Notes under the pieces: model-generated
Told to the model about the DNA's origin: nothing
Databases searched by the model: none
What the model saw: only the letters and a program-made list of their open reading frames with translations
Virus record (IMG/VR): IMGVR_UViG_3300030047_000141
Coordinates: 1-20,627 of that record
Source of the DNA: a virus
DNA: 20,627 bases
Reading direction: 5' to 3' (one strand)
Shown: in pieces, positions 6,020 to 13,439 of the stretch
Numbering within the stretch: position 1 is the stretch's first letter
How the letters are laid out: the number at the start of each line of letters is the position of its first letter
Position numbers and translations under genes: made by a program

Positions 6020-7489
6020 ATGAATATAATTCCAGCTTTTTTGAGGGGATCACATAAAACAAGCGGGATGACTCAAAATAATCGCTGGCTTGTTTCTGAT
6101 ATAGATTTAACAATGGTCGAACGAGTCGATGCAAAACTTGCTCGGGATATCTGGCATAACACTGCAAAATCCTACAAGCTTTCAGCTTCCGTAGTGATCT
6201 GCGCGATTAAAGCCGTTATTGATTATGTTGGTTCTCCGACTGTTAAGCTTTCTGGTCCGGTGAAGCAGCAGAAGATTATCCAGAAGCATATACGAGCCCA
6301 AAGGAAAACGGCTCACCGGAAAATGTTTTCTGAGGGAAACGAGTACATCTGGGCAAATTATAATTCCGAAAAAGGAGACCTTGAGTATATTTATTTCGGT
6401 ATGGATGATGTTGAAACTCCATATCTCGACATCGACACAAAAGAACTTAAGGCTATTTCGTTCAAACAAAAGATTCAATTCTTTGACCAGTACGGAAATA
6501 GCGCCTCGACAACTCGCCGCATTTATTTTGATGAAAATAAAATTGTTACTGAATATATTAACTCTGTGCCTCCAGGAAAGAAATCAAAGTCGACATATAC
6601 GCATAATTACGGAATGCTTCCGATAATTTGGGGTTCATACGGGAAGGGCGATGATGAAATTCAGGGACACGGAATGATTGAGCCGGTCGAGCCGTACCTC
6701 GCAAACATGCATACCATCATGGAGAATCGCATAATCGAAGACAAGCGTTCGTCTCGAAAAAAATACCTCATTAAAGGCGATGACCCCGATACGTGGCTTG
6801 AAAAAACATGCAGGATCAACGGAGTAACCGCAGGCGGCGGGGTTCCGCTCGAAGATCTAGATATATTTTTCAATACGGTTTCAACTTCGGGAAAAGAAGA
6901 AGGTGTTTCGTATCTTAATCCTGGACAGACCGCCACCGACTCTATTCAGATACTAAAATTACTTTTCATGAATCTTATCGAAACACTCCGTATTCCCGAG
7001 TTTGTGTTCCCGCCGAAACTTGGCGCATCGTTCGCGTCTGCTCAAATTCAAGTACCAACATTCATTCAGCTTATCCAGGAAGACCAAGAAAGCCTTTCTT
7101 CGTTCTGGGAGAAGTGGGTTGAAATTTCAGCAATGGTTCTTTCCAGGGCGACGAATTCGCAGCCAGTTTTCTTGGCTGGAGATGTAACCTGGAAGCGTAT
7201 CGACCTCGACTCTGCTGAACTTCGAGCGAAAATCGTCAATTACATGATGTCGTCTATGAAGATTGCAAAAGACGAAGGCTTGATGAATGACAAAGAAATC
7301 CGCGCCTATATCGATTCGTATATGAACCAACTCCAGGATTATGACGAATGGGAGAAAGGCCGTGAAAAACTACTGAAAGACCTTGAAGGCGTAAAAAAAG
7401 CCTTCGGCGCTTCGGCGAAATCGGCAACGGACAATAAACAAGAAGGAGATTTATTAATTGAGAACGAAAACAGAAATAAAGATCAGTAG
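6020..7489 (+). CDS. portal protein
   Basis: The 489-residue protein follows the large terminase directly, at the normal size for siphovirus portals, which form the dodecameric ring at one head vertex through which DNA enters. Characteristic parts: an N-terminal helical region with AKSYKLSASVVICAIKAVID (49-68), a clip/stem region around residues 215-250 (GMIEPVEPYLANMHTIMENR then basic RSSRKKYL), and the crown side with RIPEFVFPPKLGASFASAQ (about 323-341) followed by long helices ('FIQLIQEDQESLSSFWEKW'). The tail is lysine/glutamate rich. AAGGGG precedes the ATG by about 5 bases. The end overlaps the next gene by 32 bases. Assignment by position plus portal-like sequence pattern. Confidence 0.88.
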   Translation: MNIIPAFLRGSHKTSGMTQNNRWLVSDIDLTMVERVDAKLARDIWHNTAKSYKLSASVVICAIKAVIDYVGSPTVKLSGPVKQQKIIQKHIRAQRKTAHRKMFSEGNEYIWANYNSEKGDLEYIYFGMDDVETPYLDIDTKELKAISFKQKIQFFDQYGNSASTTRRIYFDENKIVTEYINSVPPGKKSKSTYTHNYGMLPIIWGSYGKGDDEIQGHGMIEPVEPYLANMHTIMENRIIEDKRSSRKKYLIKGDDPDTWLEKTCRINGVTAGGGVPLEDLDIFFNTVSTSGKEEGVSYLNPGQTATDSIQILKLLFMNLIETLRIPEFVFPPKLGASFASAQIQVPTFIQLIQEDQESLSSFWEKWVEISAMVLSRATNSQPVFLAGDVTWKRIDLDSAELRAKIVNYMMSSMKIAKDEGLMNDKEIRAYIDSYMNQLQDYDEWEKGREKLLKDLEGVKKAFGASAKSATDNKQEGDLLIENENRNKDQ

Positions 7490-7865
7490 GATGATGTTTG
7501 CGATTCATCTGGCGTCACTTTTTGCTATGTGCTTACTCGCCGGCGGATCTTTCGTGTTGTTCGTAGTATCTTATTATAACTTTGGAATTATTATTTCGTA
7601 TCTTTCGGTTATTTCGTGCTGCATTTTTTTCGTGCTGATTATGAATGAATTCAAACGGTACAAGGATCGCGCCATGCTTTTTCCAAGCCTGTACACTGCA
7701 ATAAAGTATTCAGATTACGAGTCTTTTATTGACGTTGTAAAGGATGCTCGGTCATCTTTTTACGGAAGATTGGCGGTATTTTTTATATTCAGTTCACTGA
7801 AAAAGAAAGAAGAATACCGAACAATGAAGAAAAAGATACGGCTGTCGTTACTTGACAAGAAGTGA
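7458..7865 (+). CDS. two-helix membrane protein between portal and head protease
   Basis: The TTG at 7458 has AAGGAG (7443-7448) 9 bases upstream and is preferred over the ATGs at 7491/7494, which have only a weak purine tract. The 135-residue product has two membrane helices (about 12-37 and 41-63), a basic loop (EFKRYKDRAM), an amphipathic or weakly hydrophobic segment YGRLAVFFIFSSL (101-113), and a strongly basic C-terminus (KKKEEYRTMKKKIRLSLLDKK). It overlaps the portal gene by 32 bases, so it is translated from the same mRNA. No family is recognised. A membrane protein here is unusual; a holin-like or membrane-linked assembly role is possible but unproven. Its last codons contain the -35 of the next promoter. 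Confidence 0.65.
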   Translation: MRTKTEIKISRMMFAIHLASLFAMCLLAGGSFVLFVVSYYNFGIIISYLSVISCCIFFVLIMNEFKRYKDRAMLFPSLYTAIKYSDYESFIDVVKDARSSFYGRLAVFFIFSSLKKKEEYRTMKKKIRLSLLDKK

Positions 7866-7880
7866 AGTTGATGTTTTAAC
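7852..7880 (+). promoter_or_regulatory. possible promoter of the head-shell genes
   Basis: TTGACA (7852-7857) inside the end of the membrane-protein gene is followed after 17 bases by TTTAAC (7875-7880, 4 of 6), preceded by TG-T as in an extended -10. Predicted start is about 7887, at the ribosome binding site of the protease-scaffold gene. Many coding regions contain TTGACA, so this is weaker than the other two promoters. Confidence 0.4.
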
Positions 7881-7897
7881 TGAACGAGGAGATGCAT

Positions 7898-9022
7898 ATG
7901 AAGGATAAAAATGTTCGGTGCGGGATACTCACGGCTCAATATGCGGAAGCTCCGAAGACAGAAATCGGCTCAGATGTAATAAACAGCGTTCCGCTTTCTG
8001 CATCGAACAAAAAAGCATTCGACATTCTTTCGTCAGGAGACGGTTCGCCGTTCGAGTTCGTTCAGGAAGTAAAATTCGGCGACAAGTATCCGGCAACCGA
8101 CGGGACCATATTCGACAAATCCTATGCGGATTCCTATTCAGAGAAGGCGAATAGTGTTCCGATACCCGGATCTGCCTACGGACATACGGCGCTTCATGTT
8201 GAAAAAGAACGCGTGCGCAATCATGTATATGTAACTGCGGCGAAAGTGGTATCAGAAGATACCATGCTTTTACGACATTATGTATCAAACAAGATGGACA
8301 AGAACGACTACGACTCGCTTGTTTCGGAGATAAAAGCAGGGCTTATTTCTACCTCCTTGTTCGGGCTCTACAAATACAAGACTGCGGCAGGCAAAGACGG
8401 AACGCAAGTCGTTCATGCTATAAAGTCTGTCGGAAAAGAACGGAATGATCTGGTTGAATGGGACCAGACAGGAATGGCTTCAAAGATGATCGCGACTTCA
8501 CAGAAGGACGTGATCGATGAATATAATGAAGGAGATACACCAATGGACCTCAATTACGATGAACTTATTGCCGCACTGAAAGATACGATGACGAAAAATC
8601 GTACCGATCACGTTGCGGTAATGAAGGATCTCGGGCTGAACATTGAAGTGTTGACCGCCGCGCATAAAGCCGACCTCGCCGTTCTTGGCAAGGTCCGCCA
8701 GATTGCTGCCGGTGGTGATGTCGAACAGATTGTTACTGACGCCGTTGCGGCCCAGGGCAATTCGTTTGCTACGCTTCGTGATGCGGCAATCGAGAAAGAA
8801 TTCGGCCATGATCCCGAACTCAAGAAATCTGTTTCCGGGCTTTTCGGAATCAAGGTTGGATCACAGAAAGATATCGCCGGCGAGATCGATCGCCTGAAGG
8901 GTCTTGACGCAATCAAGATCATTGCTGCGAAGAACGCAGACGGACGCCAGCATGTTGCTGGCGGCGGAACCACCAAAGGAAAGGGCATCCAGATCGGAAG
9001 CAATTTCAAGGAGAGTAAATAA
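7898..9022 (+). CDS. capsid maturation protease-scaffold polyprotein
   Basis: AGGAG at 7887-7891 abuts an ATG at 7892 but is 6 bases from the ATG at 7898, so 7898 is preferred (374 residues). The N-terminal half looks like a prohead protease: SVPIPGSAYGHTALH (86-100) offers the family's histidine (H96 or H100), VYVTAAKVVSE (110-120) resembles its 'GxV' strand, and IKAGLISTSLFGLYKYK (145-161) its serine strand (S151/S153). ERNDLVEWDQTGM (181-193) is a typical end to such domains. From residue 216 the protein becomes helical and charged (MDLNYDELIAALKDTM onward), as expected for scaffold. The order protease-scaffold, decoration, capsid equals the lambda C/Nu3-D-E order. The exact protease clan and catalytic triad are not certain. 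Confidence 0.75.
   Translation: MKDKNVRCGILTAQYAEAPKTEIGSDVINSVPLSASNKKAFDILSSGDGSPFEFVQEVKFGDKYPATDGTIFDKSYADSYSEKANSVPIPGSAYGHTALHVEKERVRNHVYVTAAKVVSEDTMLLRHYVSNKMDKNDYDSLVSEIKAGLISTSLFGLYKYKTAAGKDGTQVVHAIKSVGKERNDLVEWDQTGMASKMIATSQKDVIDEYNEGDTPMDLNYDELIAALKDTMTKNRTDHVAVMKDLGLNIEVLTAAHKADLAVLGKVRQIAAGGDVEQIVTDAVAAQGNSFATLRDAAIEKEFGHDPELKKSVSGLFGIKVGSQKDIAGEIDRLKGLDAIKIIAAKNADGRQHVAGGGTTKGKGIQIGSNFKESK
8529..8534 (+). promoter_or_regulatory. internal ribosome binding site for free scaffold
   Basis: AAGGAG lies 8 bases before an in-frame ATG at 8543 inside the protease-scaffold gene, as good a site as those of real gene starts in this window. Confidence 0.7.
8543..9022 (+). CDS. nested scaffolding protein (internal in-frame start)
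   Basis: The in-frame ATG at 8543 with AAGGAG 8 bases upstream should give a separate 159-residue protein identical to residues 216-374 of the larger product. It begins MDLNYDELIAALKDTMTKN and is dominated by helices (AAHKADLAVLGKVRQIAAGG, ATLRDAAIEKEFGHDPELKK, DIAGEIDRLKGLDAIKIIAA), with a glycine/lysine-rich basic C-terminus (GGGTTKGKGIQIGSNFKESK) suited to binding capsid protein. This copies the lambda arrangement in which scaffold Nu3 is made from inside protease gene C: many scaffold copies and few protease-tethered ones. The start falls exactly at the predicted domain border, which supports it. Confidence 0.7.
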   Translation: MDLNYDELIAALKDTMTKNRTDHVAVMKDLGLNIEVLTAAHKADLAVLGKVRQIAAGGDVEQIVTDAVAAQGNSFATLRDAAIEKEFGHDPELKKSVSGLFGIKVGSQKDIAGEIDRLKGLDAIKIIAAKNADGRQHVAGGGTTKGKGIQIGSNFKESK

Positions 9023-9499
9023 ATGGCAAGACTGAGAAAGAAAGTCAATCCGTCACAGCTCCCGCTGTCGACTCGGCTTGCGTCAAAAGCCCTTTTCGAC
9101 GGGATCAAGACTGACGATTTTATTGTCAATACCGGAGACGGGTATACCGGTGGTATTGTTCGCAAGCAGCCGTACGTCGCGATGGATAACCCCGGCGATC
9201 CGTACCCTGCCGCCTATCGCGTAACTCTTGACGGACATACCGGTGACGTTATCGAGTTCTGCAAGATGTCGGACGCTTCCCGCATCGAGATCGGAACCGG
9301 AACGTTCGCGGTTGGTTCTGTCGTGTATGGAACCATCGGCGCAGATCTCAAGATTGTCATCACGGATGTGAAAACTACCGGAAAGGCAATTCTCGGAACC
9401 GTCGACGCTCCGCTTATCACGGACAGCGATGGAAACAAGTTCGTTTGGGTTCGCCTGAACAAGTCGGGAGCGAACGCATTCGCCCTCGCTTCGACCTAA
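9023..9499 (+). CDS. head decoration (capsid-stabilising) protein
   Basis: The 158-residue protein sits between scaffold and major capsid genes, the place of lambda gpD. AAGGAG is 9 bases before the ATG, and the preceding stop directly abuts the start. The sequence is beta-rich, with TGTFAVGSVVYGTIGADLKI (92-111) followed by 'GKAILGTVDAPLITDSDGNKFVWVRLN', resembling decoration proteins in which a 'GkaiGvv' strand precedes the last strand. No membrane helix or catalytic motif is visible. Codon use shifts to C- and G-ending codons, as in the capsid and tube genes, which fits high expression. It would bind the expanded shell and lock it. Another structural head role is possible. Confidence 0.7.
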   Translation: MARLRKKVNPSQLPLSTRLASKALFDGIKTDDFIVNTGDGYTGGIVRKQPYVAMDNPGDPYPAAYRVTLDGHTGDVIEFCKMSDASRIEIGTGTFAVGSVVYGTIGADLKIVITDVKTTGKAILGTVDAPLITDSDGNKFVWVRLNKSGANAFALAST

Positions 9500-9515
9500 A
9501 AAGGATGGTGGTTAA

Positions 9516-10646
9516 ATGAAATATACAGACAAACACGGCATCGCCATTACCGCTCAGGGAGAACGAAACGGTAATGTCGAGGAAGAAATCCGGATTGTTG
9601 ACTCAATCCAGGAGATCAACGGGTCCCGCCAGATGGCGGCAAAATCCGGCGATCTTGACTTCGTTGGCGACCAGATTCGCCTTTCCGGACAGGCTGAAAC
9701 CCTTCCCGGTGATATTTACGACAACCTGTCGACGCTCGAGACTCGTTGGCGTCCATTTGTCATCGACTTCACTCGCACCCTTGCCGGACGTGAGAAGGTC
9801 TATCAGGCGATCTATGAGACTATTTCGTCTCCCGATCTCGATGAAACAATGCCGATTCGCGACTTTACCAACAATCAGTCAATGGCTTATTGCGAGTGGC
9901 ACGACGGCGAATCGGTGTACACCACGAATTTCAAAGACGAAGTCCTGAAGGACACAGTTTCTCTGAAGTTCTTCGCCGGTGCGATCCAGAAGACACTCCG
10001 CAACAAGCTTTTCAACAAGCTGTATCTCCAGCAGACCGAAGCTCGAGCGCAGGCTCAGGGTTACATCGATCTTTGCAACCATCTGTACATGCACCCGATC
10101 ATCGCTGCTTCGTACACCGGAAAGCATGTTGAAGTTTCCATGCTCAAGAAACGATCAACGAACTCTTGGTGGGAGAACAACTGGCAGATCATGAAGCTCG
10201 CGAAGAATATGTACTTCACCGCGAAGGATTCATACGACCAGTATCTCAGCCTGCCGATACTCGTCATGAACAAGAAGACGTACATGACTTCGTTCCAGGA
10301 TACGCTCGACGCGATCAACATCGCCGACAGCAAACGGTACGACTCGATGCGCAACTGGTGGGGCGGAATCGTCATCTATGATGGCGCTACTGTGACCATC
10401 AGCGGCAGGAAGGTTTCATATCCCGGCCCTGCTGACGGTCGCGTTATCATGGTTTCTCCGAAGGACGGGTTCAAGGAACTTATCAAGCAGCCGCTCACGA
10501 TGGTAACGAAGCCTGGAACCGAACTCGAACTCGAGCGCGATATCTGGTGGGATTGCCGTGGAATTATCAGTCAGCCGACTGATTACTGCTACGACTTCAA
10601 CCTCGTCGCGGTTGACGATACGTCAGACGGCCTCAAGTCAACGTAA
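9516..10646 (+). CDS. major capsid protein
   Basis: The 376-residue protein is at the expected place and size for a HK97-fold shell protein, after protease/scaffold and decoration genes and before the connectors. The N-terminal 40-60 residues are acidic and charged (ERNGNVEEEIRIVDSIQEI). The middle has the mixed helix/strand pattern of the P domain, with an aromatic segment NSWWENNWQIMKLAKNMYF (216-234) and DALDAIN-like helices. The C-terminal strands include GRVIMVSPKDGFKEL and ELELERDIWWDCRGII. Codon choice is strongly biased: I count only 1 ATA among 28 isoleucine codons, against 12 of 19 in the distal tail gene. AAGGA/GGTGG precede the ATG. An intrinsic terminator follows 16 bases after the stop. 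Fold assignment is by context and pattern. Confidence 0.85.
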   Translation: MKYTDKHGIAITAQGERNGNVEEEIRIVDSIQEINGSRQMAAKSGDLDFVGDQIRLSGQAETLPGDIYDNLSTLETRWRPFVIDFTRTLAGREKVYQAIYETISSPDLDETMPIRDFTNNQSMAYCEWHDGESVYTTNFKDEVLKDTVSLKFFAGAIQKTLRNKLFNKLYLQQTEARAQAQGYIDLCNHLYMHPIIAASYTGKHVEVSMLKKRSTNSWWENNWQIMKLAKNMYFTAKDSYDQYLSLPILVMNKKTYMTSFQDTLDAINIADSKRYDSMRNWWGGIVIYDGATVTISGRKVSYPGPADGRVIMVSPKDGFKELIKQPLTMVTKPGTELELERDIWWDCRGIISQPTDYCYDFNLVAVDDTSDGLKST

Positions 10647-10661
10647 TCGTTGTAATCGTTG
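10644..10661 (+). repeat. tandem 9-bp direct repeat at the capsid stop codon
   Basis: TAATCGTTG occurs twice head to tail. The first copy contains the capsid TAA stop. The second copy ends just before the terminator stem. It is probably a small slippage duplication. Confidence 0.8.
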
Positions 10662-10662
10662 C

Positions 10663-10690
10663 AGCCGGAGCACTCGCTCCGGCTTTTCTT
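10663..10690 (+). terminator. intrinsic terminator after the major capsid gene
   Basis: A perfect 9-bp GC-rich stem AGCCGGAGC/GCTCCGGCT with a 4-base ACTC loop (10663-10684) is followed by TTTCTT. The next gene's ribosome binding site begins 2 bases later. No promoter is evident before the next gene, so it probably works as a partial terminator that lowers expression of the connector and tail genes relative to capsid. Confidence 0.8.
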
Positions 10691-10703
10691 CAAGGAGTTT
10701 TAT

Positions 10704-11075
10704 GTGTCTGATTCCATAACAAGAATTTCAAATCTCATTGGAGACCCCGAACGCAAAAGATTTTCCGCAGTAACCGTTGCCGGGGCATACGAAGCCGCGC
10801 AACGTCGGTACAACAGCGAAGATAATCAATGCTACTCGGCAGCAGCCGAACTTCTTGCTATTGACATGCAAAGACTCATTGAAGAAAACCAGATTAGAAA
10901 GGATGGGACAGGCGTTGAATCGTCAGAGTTTCAGGATCTATCCGCTATTATATCAGCAAGGAAGGCACAAATAGCCTACCTGAACGGATCGATAGTTTCA
11001 GAAAAACGCATAGGGTCAATCGGTAGCTTTGCTGTTGGAGCGCGGAAGACGATTCTTCCAGGAATAAACGACTGA
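10704..11075 (+). CDS. head-tail connector/adaptor candidate
   Basis: GTG at 10704 is the start: AAGGAG (10692-10697) is 6 bases upstream. The ATG at 10702 overlaps it in another frame and encodes only five residues before a stop. An upstream in-frame ATG at 10659 would read through the terminator stem and is rejected. The product has 123 residues and is mostly helical (AVTVAGAYEAAQRRYNSEDN, CYSAAAELLAIDMQRLIEEN, SAIISARKAQIAYLNGSIV). First position after the capsid gene, with this size and helical content, fits the adaptor ring that binds beneath the portal (HK97 gp6/SPP1 gp15 type). No diagnostic motif is present. Confidence 0.5.
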   Translation: MSDSITRISNLIGDPERKRFSAVTVAGAYEAAQRRYNSEDNQCYSAAAELLAIDMQRLIEENQIRKDGTGVESSEFQDLSAIISARKAQIAYLNGSIVSEKRIGSIGSFAVGARKTILPGIND

Positions 11076-11491
11076 TGCGCTACCTTTCGGCCCTTATCGA
11101 GCAAAAACGAAGAGCAGAAAAAGAAAAAATCCAGATCGATCCGTTTGTCCCATACCCGCTTCTTCGGCAGTTTTACACACTCGATGATTCTGGATCAATG
11201 GTAAAAAACGGAGATCCGGTATCAATCCCGACATTCACAAATCCTGTCAGGGTTTTTGAAAACATAAAAGTAGAGACAATCGAAAATGATTCTACCGGAA
11301 TTCCGGTCAACGAAACAAAAACATTTATTATTGCCGAGTATACTGAAAACATCGTATACGGACTTATCTTTGAATATCACGGAAGAAAATACATGACACT
11401 CGAGCCGGTTTGGATTATACAATACGGCGGGAAAATAGCGAGAAGGGCAGAGCTTCTTGACCAAACATCGGAGATAATCTATGCCGGTTAA
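11075..11491 (+). CDS. head closure/stopper candidate
   Basis: The ATG at 11075 overlaps the preceding TGA (TGATG) and has only a weak CAGGA upstream, so translation is probably coupled. The 138-residue product has a basic helical N-terminus (LIEQKRRAEKEKIQ) and then many beta strands (DPVSIPTFTNPVRVFENIKV, TKTFIIAEYTENIVYGLIFE, KYMTLEPVWIIQYGGK). Second place in the connector series and beta-barrel-like content fit the stopper that holds DNA in the filled head (SPP1 gp16 type). This is inferred from order and length; no family is recognised directly. Confidence 0.45.
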   Translation: MRYLSALIEQKRRAEKEKIQIDPFVPYPLLRQFYTLDDSGSMVKNGDPVSIPTFTNPVRVFENIKVETIENDSTGIPVNETKTFIIAEYTENIVYGLIFEYHGRKYMTLEPVWIIQYGGKIARRAELLDQTSEIIYAG

Positions 11492-11930
11492 GGTTTCAAA
11501 AAATACTGTTTTCTCCGGAATGGATACCCTCGGGTATAGTTTGGTTGAATCCGTAAAAGAAGCTATGTCGGCAACGACGATAGAAACGGCGTCTGAAATA
11601 AAATCCAGACAACGCTCGAATGAATTCTGGGACAATCAGTCAGGAAATGCTATTGACTCAATAGCTGGAGAAGTTGATGATTCATCAAGCCTGATATCAG
11701 GGGCCGTAGGGTTTGAGAATGGAAGACCGAACGAAAAAGATGCTCCAGACTACTACAGTGGTCGCGACCATGAGTATGCAAAATACATAGCCGACCGCGC
11801 TCAACTCAGTTTCGTCGGGTCCATACAGGCAGCTTTGGTAAGAAACTGGAATAGCGCAATCAGAAACGTCGGAAGCAGCATTGACATACATTCAAAGAAA
11901 AGAGCGCATTATACGAAAGGAGAATCTTGA
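11481..11930 (+). CDS. HK97 gp10-like neck/tail-completion candidate
   Basis: The 149-residue product follows the pattern of HK97 gp10-type proteins: an N-terminal helix (TLGYSLVESVKEAMSATTIE), a 'SGNAIDSIAGEVDD' segment in place of the usual 'TGxLxxSI', a strand SSLISGAVGFENG (69-81), then a tyrosine-containing EYAKYIADRAQLS (98-110) like 'YAxYVExGT', and a long C-terminal helix. These proteins sit at the head-tail junction. The gene overlaps the previous one by 11 bases, with CGGAG upstream of the ATG, and its TGA overlaps the next start region. Confidence 0.55.
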   Translation: MPVKVSKNTVFSGMDTLGYSLVESVKEAMSATTIETASEIKSRQRSNEFWDNQSGNAIDSIAGEVDDSSSLISGAVGFENGRPNEKDAPDYYSGRDHEYAKYIADRAQLSFVGSIQAALVRNWNSAIRNVGSSIDIHSKKRAHYTKGES

Positions 11931-11932
11931 CA

Positions 11933-12376
11933 ATGAGCATAGCTGCAAAGTTTTCGTTGCGAAATATCATACTCGGAATGGCTTCGGAGATATCGCTAAA
12001 AACAAATATTTCATGCTTCATTGATGTGTCTACCGACACGAAAGCATCCACTGATTGTAACTTTGTCGGAGTGTACCAGCTTGAAGATATTCAAACCGGC
12101 GCTTCTGGACATGCGTTCGATGTATTTGTTATTCGTTATTTCTACTCAGCAACTGTAGTTTTCACCGAAATGGATGCTGAAGTTGCATTCGGAAGACTCG
12201 CTTCGGTATTTAAGAAGAAGGTAGAAGGAGCTGAGTACGTTCACGCCGGGATAACGTATTACGACGACTTTGAATATATAAGCGGAAGCGAAAACAAGGC
12301 CGGTAGACAAACTTCTGGAAGTAAGTTACCTTTTAAGCAGTTTACGGTGTATTCACCGAAAACAAATATATTGTAA
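11933..12376 (+). CDS. tail terminator/completion candidate
   Basis: Two in-frame starts compete: TTG at 11927 and ATG at 11933. AAAGGAG (11916-11922) is 4 bases from TTG and 10 from ATG, neither ideal. ATG is chosen for the codon (147 residues; TTG adds two). The product has a helix-strand-strand mix: ASEISLKTNISCFIDVSTD, HAFDVFVIRYFYSATVVFTE, then helix EVAFGRLASVFKKKVEGAEY, and ends KQFTVYSPKTNIL. The last small gene before the tube protein is the usual place of the hexameric tail terminator (lambda gpU type), which caps the tube at full length. The call is positional. Confidence 0.45.
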   Translation: MSIAAKFSLRNIILGMASEISLKTNISCFIDVSTDTKASTDCNFVGVYQLEDIQTGASGHAFDVFVIRYFYSATVVFTEMDAEVAFGRLASVFKKKVEGAEYVHAGITYYDDFEYISGSENKAGRQTSGSKLPFKQFTVYSPKTNIL

Positions 12377-12386
12377 GGAGAAAATT

Positions 12387-13439
12387 ATGCCAGCATCAGT
12401 ATCAAAAGATAAAGTATACTCGCAGTATGCGCTCAAATTTGCGGGGTATGCTCGACTGAATCCGAACGGAAATATTCCGCTCGCGTATCCGATTACTCTC
12501 AAGCTCGATAACGGCGAGGGCGGCTATACTTCGGTCGTCGCGCCTGCCGGCCTGTTTGGAAAGACCGGAACCGTCAACATGTCGGCGTTCGTAACGTCCG
12601 GGCACATCCGTTTGGTTTTTCACTTCAACGGAAAGCAAGATGAAATCGCCATCCCGTGCATTGCTGGAGATTTTGTCGCTCCTTCAGCGGCAACCCAGTC
12701 AGAAATTTCGACGTTGCTCAACAAGTCGACAACCGGAATAGGCGTAGTCGGAAACTTCCCCAATATCGGATATGCATTCACCGCTTCTGTCGAGTCTGCA
12801 ACCGGACGCCTGAAAGTTGTTGGTGCATCAACCGGACCGACCACCCCGCACTGGTTCTTCAGGATTGACGAAGCATACGACGCTGGTACCGGCGTGATCG
12901 AGCCCGACTCTGCCGCTGCCGCTCTCGGACTCAATCGTGCGTACAGCATGCCGCTTGAGAATCTTTCTTCTCTTACCGCAAGCCAGGACGTAACCGATGC
13001 CCAGACGAAGGAAAATACCGACGCCGAATCGACCGTGACAACCGTTACCGTCGCGCAGGAGTCAACCGGTTATACTCTTTCGCTCGAGAGTTCTTCGGCG
13101 AACCCGTTCTACAAGAAAGCTCTTGCTGGCGGGTACGTTGATGAAGCGACCGGACAGTACACCCCGCGCCCTGCCGGTGTTGATTCACCGCGCTTTGCGT
13201 TGTTCTGTGTTTCGAGAAATTACGACGAAGGATCAAGCTCTCTTACCGGACAGCGCGATTTCTCCGTTACGATTTTCCCGGACAACACCGCAATCCTGAA
13301 CAACAACGACAAGAACAGTCAGGATTTCAACCATCCGACGTTCGACATCACGGCTACTGACGGCGCTTTCGTGCCGGCCGGAACCGAGCTGTTCTACCTC
13401 GCCGAAGAGATCGCGCTCATGGAGGCGACGCTCGCATGA
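12387..13439 (+). CDS. major tail tube protein
   Basis: The 350-residue, beta-rich, threonine/serine/alanine-rich protein lies between the tail-completion candidate and the tail chaperone, where siphoviruses encode the tube subunit. AAGGAG is 6 bases before the ATG. The N-terminal part includes YPITLKLDNGEGGYTSVVAP (about 34-53). A low-complexity acidic/threonine linker (TASQDVTDAQTKENTDAEST, about 197-216) may join the tube core to an extra outer domain; 350 residues is large for a tube protein, which supports added domains. C-terminal SPRFALFCVSRNYDEGSSSL (266-285) and DFSVTIFPDNTAIL look like core strands. Codon bias matches the capsid gene, fitting a many-copy protein. The stop overlaps the chaperone start (ATGA). 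Confidence 0.75.
   Translation: MPASVSKDKVYSQYALKFAGYARLNPNGNIPLAYPITLKLDNGEGGYTSVVAPAGLFGKTGTVNMSAFVTSGHIRLVFHFNGKQDEIAIPCIAGDFVAPSAATQSEISTLLNKSTTGIGVVGNFPNIGYAFTASVESATGRLKVVGASTGPTTPHWFFRIDEAYDAGTGVIEPDSAAAALGLNRAYSMPLENLSSLTASQDVTDAQTKENTDAESTVTTVTVAQESTGYTLSLESSSANPFYKKALAGGYVDEATGQYTPRPAGVDSPRFALFCVSRNYDEGSSSLTGQRDFSVTIFPDNTAILNNNDKNSQDFNHPTFDITATDGAFVPAGTELFYLAEEIALMEATLA

Noticed and set aside
7892-7897. ATG at 7892 as start of the protease-scaffold gene
   Set aside because: The AGGAG abuts it with no spacing; the in-frame ATG at 7898 has the right distance.
8608-9165. Long reverse-strand open frame opposite the scaffold and decoration genes
   Set aside because: It is a shadow of the biased + strand coding; no supporting start signal and low-complexity serine/proline-rich product.
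10659-10703. In-frame ATG-type extension of the connector gene from 10659
   Set aside because: It would code through the terminator hairpin and bypass the well-placed AAGGAG/GTG at 10692-10704.
11881-11914. TTGACA at 11881 followed by TTATAC as a promoter for the tail terminator gene
   Set aside because: The boxes are 22 bases apart, far outside the usual 15-19, and the TTGACA is a coding IDI context.
11927-11955. TTGACA at 11927 overlapping the gene start
   Set aside because: No -10-like hexamer at 16-18 bases; it would also start transcription inside the gene.
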